47,913 bases of DNA from an uncultured bacterium (GCA_900548225.1 URJM01000008.1:1-47913), one strand, 5' to 3'; shown: positions 25,585 through 36,546, counted from the stretch's first letter. The notes: generated from the letters alone by a model not told the origin. Made by a program: numbers and translations.

Positions 25585-26676
25585 ATGGACTTCTCCTCGT
25601 ACATCCATACCAGCGCCGACCGCCTCGCCGAGTTGGAGTCTGAGATCAGCCACTTTGACTTTTCCGGTCCGAATGCGGACCGTTTCCAGTCCTTGAACCG
25701 TGAATACACGAAGCTCAAGAAGCTCCTTGAGGCCTGGAAGTCGTTCAACGAGACCAAGTCCCAGATTTCGGACAACAAGGAGATGCTTGCCGCAGGCGGT
25801 CTTGACGCGGAGATGACCGACCTTGTCACCTCGGATCTGAAGTCATTGGAGGAGAAGCTTCCCGGTCTTGAGCAGAATCTCAAGATGCTCATCCTTCCGA
25901 CCCACCCGAATGAGGGGCGTGACGTAATTGTCGAGATTCGTCCCGCCGCGGGCGGTGACGAGGCGAGCCTCTTTGCCGGTGAGCTCTACCGCATGTACAC
26001 CCATTACTGTGAGACGAAGGGGTGGCATGTCGAGGTTCTTGACATCAGCGAGACCGAGGTCGGTGGTCTCAAGAGCGTCTCTTTCATGGTTCGCGGCGAC
26101 GATGCCTGGAGCCTTCTCCACTTTGAGAGCGGCGTCCACCGTGTCCAGCGCGTGCCTGTCACGGAGACCCAGGGGCGCATCCACACTTCCACCGCCACCG
26201 TTGCCGTCATGGCCGAGGCCCAGGATGTTGACATCGAGCTTCGCCCGGAGGATCTTCGCATTGACGTGTTCCGGTCCAGCGGCGCGGGTGGCCAGGGCGT
26301 CAACCGTACGGACTCCGCGGTCCGCGTCACCTATCTTCCCACCGGCGACTTTGTCGCCTCCCAGCAGGAGCGTTCCCAGCACAAGAACAAGGACATCGCC
26401 ATGCGAATCCTCCGTTCGCGCCTGCTTGAGCGCAAGCAGCAGGAGGAGGACGCCAAGAACGCCGCCGAAAGAAAGAGCCAGATCGGAACTGGCGACAGGT
26501 CGGAGAAGGTGCGCACATACAATTTCCCGCAAAGCCGATGCACAGACCATCGGTTCAATATCACGCACTATGACCTCCCCAATATCATGGAGGGTGAATT
26601 GGATCCGCTCCTTAATGAAATACGGGCAGCGGATGCGGAGCAGCGCCTCGCAAAGGAACTGCACCTGGAAGAATAG
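25585..26676 (+). CDS. prfA: Peptide chain release factor 1
   Basis: Terminates translation at UAA and UAG. The 363 residues have the universal GGQ loop (SSGAGGQGVNRTDSAV) that triggers peptidyl-tRNA hydrolysis, and the codon-recognition block VPVTETQGRIHTS, where PVT is the PxT motif of RF1 rather than the SPF of RF2. The C-terminal YNFPQSRCTDHRFN stretch is conserved. The ATG has little Shine-Dalgarno complementarity (TCCTGTTCCACTC). The prmC methyltransferase gene that often follows prfA is absent here. Confidence 0.97.
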   Translation: MDFSSYIHTSADRLAELESEISHFDFSGPNADRFQSLNREYTKLKKLLEAWKSFNETKSQISDNKEMLAAGGLDAEMTDLVTSDLKSLEEKLPGLEQNLKMLILPTHPNEGRDVIVEIRPAAGGDEASLFAGELYRMYTHYCETKGWHVEVLDISETEVGGLKSVSFMVRGDDAWSLLHFESGVHRVQRVPVTETQGRIHTSTATVAVMAEAQDVDIELRPEDLRIDVFRSSGAGGQGVNRTDSAVRVTYLPTGDFVASQQERSQHKNKDIAMRILRSRLLERKQQEEDAKNAAERKSQIGTGDRSEKVRTYNFPQSRCTDHRFNITHYDLPNIMEGELDPLLNEIRAADAEQRLAKELHLEE

Positions 26677-26951
26677 CTTTCCCTTGCACCAGTGAGGGTG
26701 AAATGAAGGGCGCCAGCCGGGATATTGTGGCCGCCGTCCTCCGTCTCCCCGGTATTCCTTCTGAAGCGGAGGTGCAGCCCGCGCCAGCGGAGGCGGGGTT
26801 GCGATGCGGCAGTTGCCTCTCTTTGTCTCTGGCAGTGCAATCCGTCCGTACAGGGTTATTTTTTGCTTCGTGTCCATGCATTGGAGAAGTGTGTCTGGAT
26901 GCCCTCCGGTTTATTTGACTTCAACCCTCCTTTACCCAGGATTATTACGCC

Positions 26952-28376
26952 ATGCCCCGTCCTGCCGACTACGTATCGTTCGCCCCATCCATATTTGGTC
27001 TTCTTCCAAAGCCCCGGAAGGCGGTATTGACGGAGGGCGAATTTGTCTTCGGAAAGGAGTTGCATGTATCCCCGGCATTGTTCCGGGAGCTTGGTGAGAC
27101 CCTTGGGAAGTTTGGCGTGGAGTGCGTCGTCGACGGCGACAATCCAGTCGTGTCCGCCCATAATGATGCGTCGATTGCCCCGGAGGGCTTCCGCATTGAG
27201 ATCACTCCCGGGCGCATATCCGTCGCCTTCTCCGATGATTCGGGGCGTCGGTATGCCCTTTCCGCCTTGGAACAGCTCCTCTATCTTGCATTCAGGTTTG
27301 GCGCGGATTCGGCGTTGCTTGAATGTGGAGTCGTCGAGGACGCGCCCTGCCTCAAATGGCGCGGTGTGATGCTGGATTCCGCCCGGCACTTCCAGAGTGC
27401 GGATACAATCTGCCGCCTGCTGAAGGCAATGGGGCGTCTTCGCCTCAACCGTTTCCACTGGCATCTTACTGACTGCCAGGGGTGGCGCATCCCCTCAGCC
27501 TCCGCTCCTGAGTTGAATACCCTGTCCGCCCTGCAGGAGGGCTGCTACACGGTTTCCGACATTGAGAGAATCCGCCGTGTCGCCCTGGAAAATGGCATTT
27601 CGATCATTCCCGAGATAGACTTTCCCGGCCACAACCAGGGGTTGCTTTCGTTGCATCCCGAGTTGCGTTGCCACCCGGAGCTTCTCCCAAATGAAATCTG
27701 CCTTGGCAATCCCGCGTCGCTTGAATTTGCCAAGGCCCGGTATGCCGAGGCGATGGCGCTCTTTCCAGAGAGCAAGTACTTCCATATTGGCGGTGACGAG
27801 GCGTGGGATGGCGAGTGGAGGGCCTGCACCAAGTGCCAGGCGAAGATCCAGGAGCTCGGACTTGGCTCCGCCCGCGAGCTGGAAGCCTGGTTCATGAGAA
27901 CCCTCTCGGAATTCCTCATCGACAATGGACGAACCCCAATCTCCTGGCGCACACCCGCAATCCTGACGCCCCAGAATATCCTCCAGTGCTGGGGAAACGC
28001 CAACGACATGTGGGGATGCGCCATGCATGACCAGGGCAGGAACCTCGTCATCTCATCCATCGACAACGCATACTACCTGGACTACCCGCAGTCCGCAGGC
28101 GAACCGCGCCTCCAGTGGATGGTGATGCTGCCGGAGGAGGGAATCTACGCGGCCAATCCCGCCGCCCACATGGGAGAGGCGCTGGGAGACAGGCTGCTCG
28201 GCCTCGAATGCCCGCTTTGGACCGAAATCGTCCCCGAATGGCGTATCGGCGCAAAGTGCTTCCCGAGGCTGGTCGCCGCCTCCGAAGCCGCCTGGCTCCC
28301 CTTCGACAAGAAGAATTACCAGGACTATCTGGGACGCCGTACCGCCCTCGAACTCGCAGGATTGGAGTGGTGGTAG
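26952..28376 (+). CDS. Beta-N-acetylhexosaminidase, glycoside hydrolase family 20, apparently cytosolic
   Basis: A 474-residue GH20 enzyme releasing terminal N-acetylglucosamine or N-acetylgalactosamine. An N-terminal GH20b-like domain (about 1-110) precedes the barrel, which begins CLKWRGVMLDSARHF. The catalytic Asp-Glu pair is in YFHIGGDEAWDGEW; other family blocks are FHWHLTDCQGWRIP and EIDFPGHNQG. There is no signal peptide, unlike most secreted GH20 enzymes, so it may act on imported chitobiose-like or cell-wall fragments. nagA, encoded 7 kb away, could use the product after phosphorylation. The ATG follows the leader ACCCAGGATTATTACGCC, where AGGA is only a weak ribosome binding site. 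Confidence 0.92.
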   Translation: MPRPADYVSFAPSIFGLLPKPRKAVLTEGEFVFGKELHVSPALFRELGETLGKFGVECVVDGDNPVVSAHNDASIAPEGFRIEITPGRISVAFSDDSGRRYALSALEQLLYLAFRFGADSALLECGVVEDAPCLKWRGVMLDSARHFQSADTICRLLKAMGRLRLNRFHWHLTDCQGWRIPSASAPELNTLSALQEGCYTVSDIERIRRVALENGISIIPEIDFPGHNQGLLSLHPELRCHPELLPNEICLGNPASLEFAKARYAEAMALFPESKYFHIGGDEAWDGEWRACTKCQAKIQELGLGSARELEAWFMRTLSEFLIDNGRTPISWRTPAILTPQNILQCWGNANDMWGCAMHDQGRNLVISSIDNAYYLDYPQSAGEPRLQWMVMLPEEGIYAANPAAHMGEALGDRLLGLECPLWTEIVPEWRIGAKCFPRLVAASEAAWLPFDKKNYQDYLGRRTALELAGLEWW

Positions 28377-28407
28377 GGGAAGGACTGCCAAGGAGGCCAT
28401 TCCATCC

Positions 28408-29622
28408 ATGAAAAGCTCCGACAATACATTTCTCCCAGGCATCCTGGAAGGCGTCTTCCGCGTAATGGCCGAAGTGACGCCGCCACTTGCGGCAATGCCG
28501 CTTGCAGAGGCACGGCAGATTGCAGCATGCCACGCAAGGGCGCTCGCCGACGATGGATGGTTCTATGCCATCCTCCTTGACGACAGGCCGGACGAGGCGC
28601 CGCGTGTCGATGCAGACGACGTCTACGCCGCCATCGCGGAAAACTTCCCCGGCCCCGTCGTCCGAATGCTCTCCGGAAAGGGGCGCACCCCCGTCGACGC
28701 AAAGTCACTTCTCCTGGACGCAGGCTCCAGGAACGAAAGACTCTTCTGCATGGCAAGCGGAGACGGACGCCCGCTGGCAAAGGTGTACCTGGATTCGGTC
28801 GATGCATTGAAGCTGTGCCACGGGGAACTGGCGGGCATCGTCGCCGGAGCGACAGTCAGCATCTCCAAGTATACCGCACCCGACATCGCCCTCTCATACG
28901 CAAAGCTCTCACGGAAAATCCGCAGCGGCGCCAAATTCTTCTTCTGCCAGGCGACCTGGGATATGAAGAAGGCGCAGGAACTCCAGTGGGAACTCCAGCT
29001 CAGGGACACGATGGCGCCCGTCGTCGCAAGGGTAGTCTGGCTGTCAAGGGACAATCTGATTACTCCACCGACGCCGCCGTTGCCGCCGGGCGTCGCAATC
29101 CCCGAACTCTACCTCAGGGATATCAGAAGCGCATATACAAAGGGCGACGAGGAGGGGCGGCGCTTCCAGGCAAAGGCCCTTGCCATGATCATGACTGGCT
29201 TCAAGCGCCTGGGCTTCAGCGGAGTCCTTCTTTCAGGCGACCACTCGTCCCAGGACAGAAATGCACTCCACGAGGAATTCGAGAAGGCGCAGGGCGAGTT
29301 TCCGGACTACAATTCCTGGAACGAGAATTGGCATGCTCTCTGGGAGCAACTGATGCTGCCGCCAGTCCGCAGCCCGAGATACCTCTTTGCAAAACTCCTG
29401 ACGCATAATATGCGCGACCCGGAAATGCTGGACTTCGACCCGGCCTCCGCCCTTGACGTGGGAAAGGCTTCCCTGATGGACAGGTTCGTCTCGTCCTGCC
29501 TCCGTGGGCGCGGGGACCAGGCGGTTCATCTGCCGTCTCTGCGGGGTCGATCCCAGGGGGCTTCCCATGCTTGGACCCCTTGGATACCTTCCCAGCCACG
29601 AGTGCCCCAAGGGGCTCACTGA
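28408..29622 (+). CDS. Methylenetetrahydrofolate reductase-like protein, 3' part frameshifted
   Basis: The first 350 residues resemble the TIM barrel of methylenetetrahydrofolate reductase (MetF): AEVTPPLAAMPLAEA at the N-terminus, LSRKIRSGAKFFFCQATWD in the middle, and PPGVAIPELYLRDI. From about residue 365 the frame drifts into non-conserved sequence. The neighbouring frame instead encodes a Cys-rich domain matching the MTHFR C-terminal family. A single-base change in the G-rich stretch 29506-29515 would join the two. As written this is a truncated enzyme; an assembly error, a true mutation or a programmed shift are all possible. The neighbour metK fits a role in methyl supply for methionine and SAM. 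The barrel is divergent, so the family call is moderate. Confidence 0.65.
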   Translation: MKSSDNTFLPGILEGVFRVMAEVTPPLAAMPLAEARQIAACHARALADDGWFYAILLDDRPDEAPRVDADDVYAAIAENFPGPVVRMLSGKGRTPVDAKSLLLDAGSRNERLFCMASGDGRPLAKVYLDSVDALKLCHGELAGIVAGATVSISKYTAPDIALSYAKLSRKIRSGAKFFFCQATWDMKKAQELQWELQLRDTMAPVVARVVWLSRDNLITPPTPPLPPGVAIPELYLRDIRSAYTKGDEEGRRFQAKALAMIMTGFKRLGFSGVLLSGDHSSQDRNALHEEFEKAQGEFPDYNSWNENWHALWEQLMLPPVRSPRYLFAKLLTHNMRDPEMLDFDPASALDVGKASLMDRFVSSCLRGRGDQAVHLPSLRGRSQGASHAWTPWIPSQPRVPQGAH

Positions 29623-29746
29623 AGGCGCATGCGGAAATGTCTCCTGCGACGGGCATTGCGAATGCAATCCCAGGAAGCTCTGCTTCTTCAGGAGGGTCTT
29701 CGCCCTGGCATCCCACAGGGGACGGCTCGCGGACATGGAGAATTGA
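29507..29746 (+). pseudogene. Out-of-frame C-terminal Cys-rich domain of the MTHFR-like gene
   Basis: This frame, shifted by one base from the gene before it, reads ICRLCGVDPRG, then SHECPKGLTEGACGNVSC, then DGHCECNPRKLCFF. The spacing of cysteines and CPK-G-CG-G-CE pattern match the MTHFR C-terminal domain (PF12225 type), found fused to or beside MetF proteins. It overlaps the truncated gene by about 115 bases and has no start of its own with a ribosome binding site. It is therefore best read as the displaced tail of that gene. Confidence 0.65.
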
Positions 29747-29795
29747 CAAGTCGACCGGATGCCTCCTGGGGCCGCACGGCATGCCCCCAGCTAGT

Positions 29796-29801
29796 TATAT
29801 T
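29796..29801 (+). promoter_or_regulatory. TATATT -10-like box of metK
   Basis: TATATT in CTAGTTATATTAGG, 49 bases before the metK ATG. A hairpin (CTGGGG 29766-29771 with CCCCAG 29785-29790) just upstream may end the preceding gene. I see no SAM riboswitch-like structure. Confidence 0.45.
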
Positions 29802-29850
29802 AGGCATTCGTCATGTAAATCACCCCCCGATTATCACCTGGAATCTCTCA

Positions 29851-31059
29851 ATGTTTTTGCCCAAGAACCACCATTTCACCTCCGAGGCAGTTTCCGAAGG
29901 ACATCCCGACAAGGTATGCGACCAGATTGCGGACGCGATTCTCGACGCCGTGCTCGCCCACGATCCGCACGGCCACCTGGCCTGCGAAGTGCTGGCGACC
30001 ACGGACTTTGTCATGCTGGCCGGCGAACACACCGTCGATGATTCCGCGATAGACTTCGACGGGATTGTCCGCGACGTGGTTGCGGACATTGGCTACGACC
30101 GTCCAGGCGAGGGCTTCCAGGCGTCCACGCTGAAGGTCGAGAACCGCATGCACGGCCAGAGCCCCGACATCGCCCTGGGCGTCTCCGGGGAGACGAATCT
30201 GATGGGAGAGCAGGGCGCTGGAGACCAGGGCATCATGTTCGGCTTCGCCTGCGACGAGACCCCCGCGCTCATGCCAGCGCCAGTCTACTACTCCAAGAAG
30301 ATTCTCATGAGGCTCGCCGAGCTCAGGCGCCTTGCCGGAGAGTATTCCTTCCTGAGGCCCGACGCCAAGAGCCAGCTTACGTTCCGCTACGAGGACGGCG
30401 TCCCCGTGGCGGTGGGGCCCGTCGTTGTCTCCCATCAGCATGAGGAGGGCAGCAACCCCCGTCTCCATGAGCTTGTCAAGGATGTCGTCAGGGAGGTGAT
30501 TCCGGAGAAGTTCCTCAAGGGGATTGACTTCGCCCACGAGAATGCCCGCGGCGGTTCTCTCTTCATCAACCCCACAGGCAACTTTGTCACGGGCGGCCCT
30601 CACGGCGACACAGGCGTGACAGGCCGCAAGATCATTGTTGACACATACGGTGGCGCGGGCCGTCATGGCGGCGGCGCCTTCAGCGGCAAGGATCCGAGCA
30701 AGGTCGACCGTTCCGCCACCAGCATGCTGAGATACATCGCCAAGAATCTCGTGGCCGCAGGAGCCGCACGCCGTTGCGAAATCCAAATCTCATACGCAAT
30801 CGGGGTGACGGACCCCCTCTCTATCGATGTGAATTTCTTCGGAACGGGCCGTGTTGACGAGTCGAAGGTGGCGGAGCTTCTCAAGTCCCGCGAGATATTC
30901 GACTGCCGCCCCGCACAGATTTCCTCCGAACTTGGACTTCTCGAACCCAGGGGATGGAGCTATCGCGACAGCGCAAAGTACGGTCCTTTCGGATGGGACG
31001 AGTTCCCGTGGGAAAAGACCGACCGCGCCGAAGCACTGCGCTCCGCGCTCAAACTCTAG
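29851..31059 (+). CDS. metK: S-adenosylmethionine synthetase
   Basis: Makes SAM from methionine and ATP. The 402 residues show the family hallmarks: FTSEAVSEGHPDKVCDQIAD, GAGDQGIMFGFA, FVTGGPHGDTGVTGRKIIVD and the P-loop-like GGGAFSGKDPSKVDRS. The frame is open further upstream, but MFLPKNHHFTSEA is the natural start and a TATATT box lies 49 bases before it. The ATG has no Shine-Dalgarno sequence (GAATCTCTCA). uvrB follows after 15 bases and is probably cotranscribed. Confidence 0.97.
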   Translation: MFLPKNHHFTSEAVSEGHPDKVCDQIADAILDAVLAHDPHGHLACEVLATTDFVMLAGEHTVDDSAIDFDGIVRDVVADIGYDRPGEGFQASTLKVENRMHGQSPDIALGVSGETNLMGEQGAGDQGIMFGFACDETPALMPAPVYYSKKILMRLAELRRLAGEYSFLRPDAKSQLTFRYEDGVPVAVGPVVVSHQHEEGSNPRLHELVKDVVREVIPEKFLKGIDFAHENARGGSLFINPTGNFVTGGPHGDTGVTGRKIIVDTYGGAGRHGGGAFSGKDPSKVDRSATSMLRYIAKNLVAAGAARRCEIQISYAIGVTDPLSIDVNFFGTGRVDESKVAELLKSREIFDCRPAQISSELGLLEPRGWSYRDSAKYGPFGWDEFPWEKTDRAEALRSALKL

Positions 31060-31074
31060 GCAATAAAAAGGATT

Positions 31075-33084
<2,010 letters not shown>

Positions 33085-33552
33085 GGTGGGGAGTCTTGAT
33101 GTGGTAGAGGCAAGGCGATTCAGAACTCAACATCCCGGTTCCCACCCCTTCACGCTTCATATTCACATAGTATATTCTTTTTGCTTTACATAATGTCGCC
33201 TTTGTGCTTTCCATCGGTTGCCTGAACCTGAAGAAACCTAGGTGCTCCGCCAACTGTGGGAAGACGTATTATTCCTTGTTCTTTTCTACCCCATCATACG
33301 CCCCTGTAAAGATGCATTTTAGTTCGCCGCACAAGGAGTAATAGTCATAACTAGTTGATTTTCAATTAGTTATGACTATTGGAGTTTGTTGCTGGGCATT
33401 AGGGAAACGGAGTCGTATGAATGAGCAGGAAATCGTTTAAGGTTTATTGCGTGGAGTTCTACGCAAACAACATAGATAAGAGTGGACCTGAATGGACAGT
33501 CGGCGCCCGTTATTTTCGGGCAGTGTCTTGAGGAACAAGAGGAGAGGAAGCA
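33085..33552 (+). promoter_or_regulatory. 468-bp AT-rich intergenic region
   Basis: No gene is visible here. A TATATT box is at 33171-33176 and a 41-base near-perfect hairpin at 33342-33382. GCCCG (33505-33509) and CGGGC (33517-33521) form a small hairpin shortly before the next gene, whose ribosome binding site GAGGAGAGGAAG ends at 33550. The region is clearly richer in A and T than its neighbours, and could hold a small RNA or an old insertion. Confidence 0.4.
33342..33382. repeat. Near-perfect 19-bp-stem hairpin
   Basis: AATAGTCATAACTAGTTGA (33342-33360) and its inverse copy (33364-33382) differ at one position and flank the loop TTT. The AT-rich stem is not followed by a T run, so it does not look like an ordinary terminator. 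Confidence 0.85.
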
Positions 33553-34662
33553 ATGACAAACAACGAATGGATCCACAAGGAAATCGAAAAGTGGAGGGAG
33601 GAAGGCATTGTTGACGGTCCGACTGCGGAGACCCTCCTGTTGCGCTACACCGCACCGCAGGGGAGATATCACCTGGGGATTGTTCTTGCGGGCGTCTTCG
33701 CGGCGTTGCTGATAGGGCTGGGCGTCATCTCCTTATTTGCGGCCAACTGGGAGTATCTGGACCGTGGGATGCGTGCGTTCGCCGCCGTTCTGCCTGTCCT
33801 GATCTGTGGTGCCCTGGCTCTTCTGGCTGTCAGGAAATCCTGGAATTCCAACACGTTCTGGGAGCCTCTTGGCCTTCTCTGGTCCATCTCCGTCGTCGCC
33901 GGCACCTCTTTGGTTGCACAGACCTACAATATTGGCGGCAGCGCCTCAGGGCTGGTTCTCTTCACCGCCATTCTCAGCCTGCCCGTGGTGTGGATTACCA
34001 ACTCCACGGGGGCGATGGTCGGCTGGCTTATCTTTCCGATTGCATGGAGTTCCATGAAGATTGACGAAGGCGACTCCATGTCGTTCTGGCTTGGATTGCG
34101 CACCCTGGCATTCCTTGCCCTCTCCATCCCCGCCTATATCTCGTTTCTGAAGCACAAGCCGCAACGGTTTCTGCTGACCATGGGGCAAATCGCAACGGGC
34201 TTCTTCTACGTCGGCGAAATCGCGTTCATTCTCCTCTCCTTCGCGGGTGACCCCTCGTCTTCGGAAGCGGTCGTCCTTCTCATCTGGCTTGCTGCGCTCA
34301 TTGTAGGCGTCTGCGCATGGGTATTCCACCTGCCAGTCTGGCCGATGACATCGTTGCTGGTTGCCGGCGGCGCCTCGTTGTTCACCACATACGGAATGGA
34401 ATTCTACATCTACTTGATGTCAATCCTATTGGCGCTGGCAACCACGGGATACGGCGTCAAACGCCTCCGGCGGGGATATGTCAACATCGGGGCGTTCCTG
34501 CTTCAGTGGCAGATCCTGGTAAAATTCTGTGCGAGCGACCAGGATTTCACCGTCAAGGGACTAGTCATGATTTCATGCGGCCTTGCCCTGGCCGCCATCA
34601 ACGTCTTCTTTGTCCGCTATCGCAATGCAAAAAAGGAGGGCAGTCATGAACCGCAAGCATAG
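33553..34662 (+). CDS. DUF2157 family multi-pass membrane protein
   Basis: A 369-residue protein. An N-terminal soluble stretch (NNEWIHKEIEKWREEGIVD, the short DUF2157 leader) precedes about ten hydrophobic helices from residue 40 onward, beginning GIVLAGVFAALLIGLGVISLF. DUF2157 proteins have no established function. The pairing with a GDYXXLXY-domain gene, which overlaps its 3' end by 17 bases, is a common arrangement for this family. The ATG follows GAGGAGAGGAAG, a strong ribosome binding site. The long AT-rich region upstream sets the pair apart from uvrB. Confidence 0.85.
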   Translation: MTNNEWIHKEIEKWREEGIVDGPTAETLLLRYTAPQGRYHLGIVLAGVFAALLIGLGVISLFAANWEYLDRGMRAFAAVLPVLICGALALLAVRKSWNSNTFWEPLGLLWSISVVAGTSLVAQTYNIGGSASGLVLFTAILSLPVVWITNSTGAMVGWLIFPIAWSSMKIDEGDSMSFWLGLRTLAFLALSIPAYISFLKHKPQRFLLTMGQIATGFFYVGEIAFILLSFAGDPSSSEAVVLLIWLAALIVGVCAWVFHLPVWPMTSLLVAGGASLFTTYGMEFYIYLMSILLALATTGYGVKRLRRGYVNIGAFLLQWQILVKFCASDQDFTVKGLVMISCGLALAAINVFFVRYRNAKKEGSHEPQA

Positions 34663-35302
34663 GACGATTCTGGTGGCGGCAATACTCGCCATGCAGTGCC
34701 TCTCAATCGGGTGGCTGGTCTACAGGTATGAACGGGTCGTGGTGAATGGCACGGAGTTCAGACTCAAATGCTCCGCATACGACCCCGCAGACCTCCTGCG
34801 TGGACGCTATCTGCGAATCCAGGTGACGCATGAGAACGTCCCATTGCCGGATGCGGATTATGACTTTTTCGACAGTTTCAGAGAGTACAAGGAGCCGCTC
34901 TACGCCAAACTCGAGCCCAGAGACGACGGCAGCGGCATCTTCAGTGTCACGGAAACCTCATCCACGCCCGGCGACCAGGGGCTCTGGGTCAGGCCCCGCT
35001 CCTACTACGTCAGGTACTCTGGCGTCGATACGATACACAGAGTGGAGGACGGTGTGGACATCGTGGAGGAAGTCGTGACGGACGTCGTCCGGGAGAACGA
35101 ATCTGAGCGCTATGCGGCCCTGAATTTCCCGGACCGGCTCTTCGTCAATGAAAAGACGGCTCCTGCCGCCGAGTCCATCCTCTGGGACAATCCCGACAAC
35201 GCCGTGGCCGTATACCGGACTCTCGACCATCATGTCGTCCTGGTAGACATTGAGATCAACGGGAAATCAATACGTGACGCGGTGAAATCGAAGAGCGAGT
35301 GA
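34646..35302 (+). CDS. GDYXXLXY-domain protein, membrane-anchored
   Basis: A 218-residue protein with one hydrophobic segment at about 8-25 (ILVAAILAMQCLSIGWLVY) and an extracytoplasmic domain. It contains DPADLLRGRYLRI, corresponding to the GDYxxLxY motif with Arg for Asp, and FPDRLFVNEKTAPAAE, a second block common to the family. The ATG at 34646 follows AAAAAAGGAGGG and lies inside the end of the DUF2157 gene, so the two are translationally coupled. Function is unknown; the pair probably forms a membrane complex (inference). Confidence 0.75.
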   Translation: MNRKHRTILVAAILAMQCLSIGWLVYRYERVVVNGTEFRLKCSAYDPADLLRGRYLRIQVTHENVPLPDADYDFFDSFREYKEPLYAKLEPRDDGSGIFSVTETSSTPGDQGLWVRPRSYYVRYSGVDTIHRVEDGVDIVEEVVTDVVRENESERYAALNFPDRLFVNEKTAPAAESILWDNPDNAVAVYRTLDHHVVLVDIEINGKSIRDAVKSKSE

Positions 35303-35345
35303 GGCGGGGAGTTGGTGACTCTCCGGCATCCGCGCACAAAGAGAA

Positions 35346-35375
35346 GGGGACGCCCGTTTTCATCGTGGCGTCCCC
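35346..35375. terminator. Bidirectional terminator-like hairpin between convergent genes
   Basis: GGGGACGCC (35346-35354) pairs perfectly with GGCGTCCCC (35367-35375). It sits midway between the GDYXXLXY gene (plus) and nagA (minus), both of which end here. Confidence 0.7.
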
Positions 35376-35403
35376 CTGCTGCGTTGTGTTGTTGTCGGCT
35401 TCC

Positions 35404-36546
35404 CTAGATCATCTGTTTCCCTCTGAGGAAGACCTGCTTGACCTGGAAGTCGTCGTCGAGGAGCGTGATATTTGCCCTGAAGCCTGCTTCGATTCTGCCC
35501 AGGTCATTGATTTTGAGTTCCTGTGCCTGGTTGAGTGAAGTAGTCCTGATGAGTTCCTCCAGTGGGAGTCCTGTGACCTCGTAGACATTTTTGAGTGCGT
35601 CGTTCATGTGGAGGATGCTTCCCGCCAGTGCGCCGTTTGACTCGAGTCTTGCCGCGCCGTCTGAGACGATTACATCCAGTCCTCCGAGCTGGTACTTTCC
35701 GTCCTGGAGGTGCGATGCTTCCATTGCATCCGTGATAAGGAGGATATGGTCGAGGTTTTTCGTATGGAATGTGAGGTCGATCATATCCGGGCAGAGGTGG
35801 ATCTTATCGCAGATCATTTCGATATAGACCTCTAGCTGCCTGAGTCCGGTTCCGACCATTCCGATTTCGCGGTGGTGGAGTTTGGTCATCTGATTGCAGA
35901 AGTGCGTGAGTCTTCTCAGACCCCTGATTCTCCCTGCGTCAAACTGCTTGCGCGTTGCGTTGGTATGCCCGCATGACGGGATGATGCCCATCTTGAGGAT
36001 GTCCTCGGTGAACTCCAGTGCTCCCGGCAATTCGATTGCGTAGGTGATGACAGAGACAGGGCTGATTTCGTTGAGGTCCCTGATTTCCCCTGCGTCCGGA
36101 TTTCTCTGGTAAGCGGGATTCTGGGCGCCGAGGCATTCAGGGTTGACGTATGGGCCCTCGAGGTGGGTTCCGATGACCTCCGCCCCGCAGGGGTTCTTGC
36201 GGTATTCCTCGATATAGGCGAGGGACTTGGCCAGCCTTTCCTTTGAGAGCGTGAGGGTTGTCGGGCAGCAGTCCGTGACGCCTTCGAGGATCTTGGCCTT
36301 TCCGATGGCTGGCATTGCCTTCGGGTCATCGGTGGTGGTCTCGTATCCCATTGCGCCGTGGAAGTGCATGTCAATGAATCCGGGGACGGCCATCTGGTTT
36401 TGCGCGTCGTAGACCTCATGGGTCGCGGGCAGGGTTTCTCCAGGCGCGAAGACCCTTTGGATTACGCCGTTTTCGATGAGGATTGCCGCTTCTTCCATCT
36501 GGATTCCAGGGGTGACCAGATGTGCATTTTTGATAAGGAGAGCCAT
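35404..36546 (-). CDS. nagA: N-acetylglucosamine-6-phosphate deacetylase
   Basis: Removes the acetyl group from GlcNAc-6-phosphate, feeding amino-sugar breakdown or cell-wall recycling. The protein is about 380 residues. Metal and catalytic motifs are visible: HFHGAMGYET (first His pair), HLEGPYVNPE (metal Glu), SCGHTNAT, LTHFCNQM and the catalytic Asp in LLITDAMEASHL. I chose the ATG at 36546 (MALLIKNAHLV), which matches the family start; an ATG eight codons upstream (36570) is possible, and neither has a clear ribosome binding site. The histidine kinase gene ends 80 bases upstream on the same strand. No nagB or PTS gene is nearby. Confidence 0.93.
   Translation of the reverse strand: MALLIKNAHLVTPGIQMEEAAILIENGVIQRVFAPGETLPATHEVYDAQNQMAVPGFIDMHFHGAMGYETTTDDPKAMPAIGKAKILEGVTDCCPTTLTLSKERLAKSLAYIEEYRKNPCGAEVIGTHLEGPYVNPECLGAQNPAYQRNPDAGEIRDLNEISPVSVITYAIELPGALEFTEDILKMGIIPSCGHTNATRKQFDAGRIRGLRRLTHFCNQMTKLHHREIGMVGTGLRQLEVYIEMICDKIHLCPDMIDLTFHTKNLDHILLITDAMEASHLQDGKYQLGGLDVIVSDGAARLESNGALAGSILHMNDALKNVYEVTGLPLEELIRTTSLNQAQELKINDLGRIEAGFRANITLLDDDFQVKQVFLRGKQMI

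Noticed and set aside
26703..26918. 71-codon frame between prfA and the GH20 gene
   Set aside because: Low-complexity translation with no ribosome binding site or recognisable motif. The 275-base gap shows no clear RNA gene or promoter.
29743..29748. TTGACA as a -35 for metK
   Set aside because: It lies 47 bases from the TATATT box, too far for a promoter pair, and overlaps the stop codon of the displaced MTHFR tail.
29747..29850. SAM riboswitch before metK
   Set aside because: The 100-base leader has one short hairpin and a TATATT box, but none of the conserved SAM riboswitch cores could be recognised.
33417..33440. Seven-codon frame MNEQEIV upstream of the DUF2157 gene
   Set aside because: Too short to support as a leader peptide; no attenuator structure follows it.
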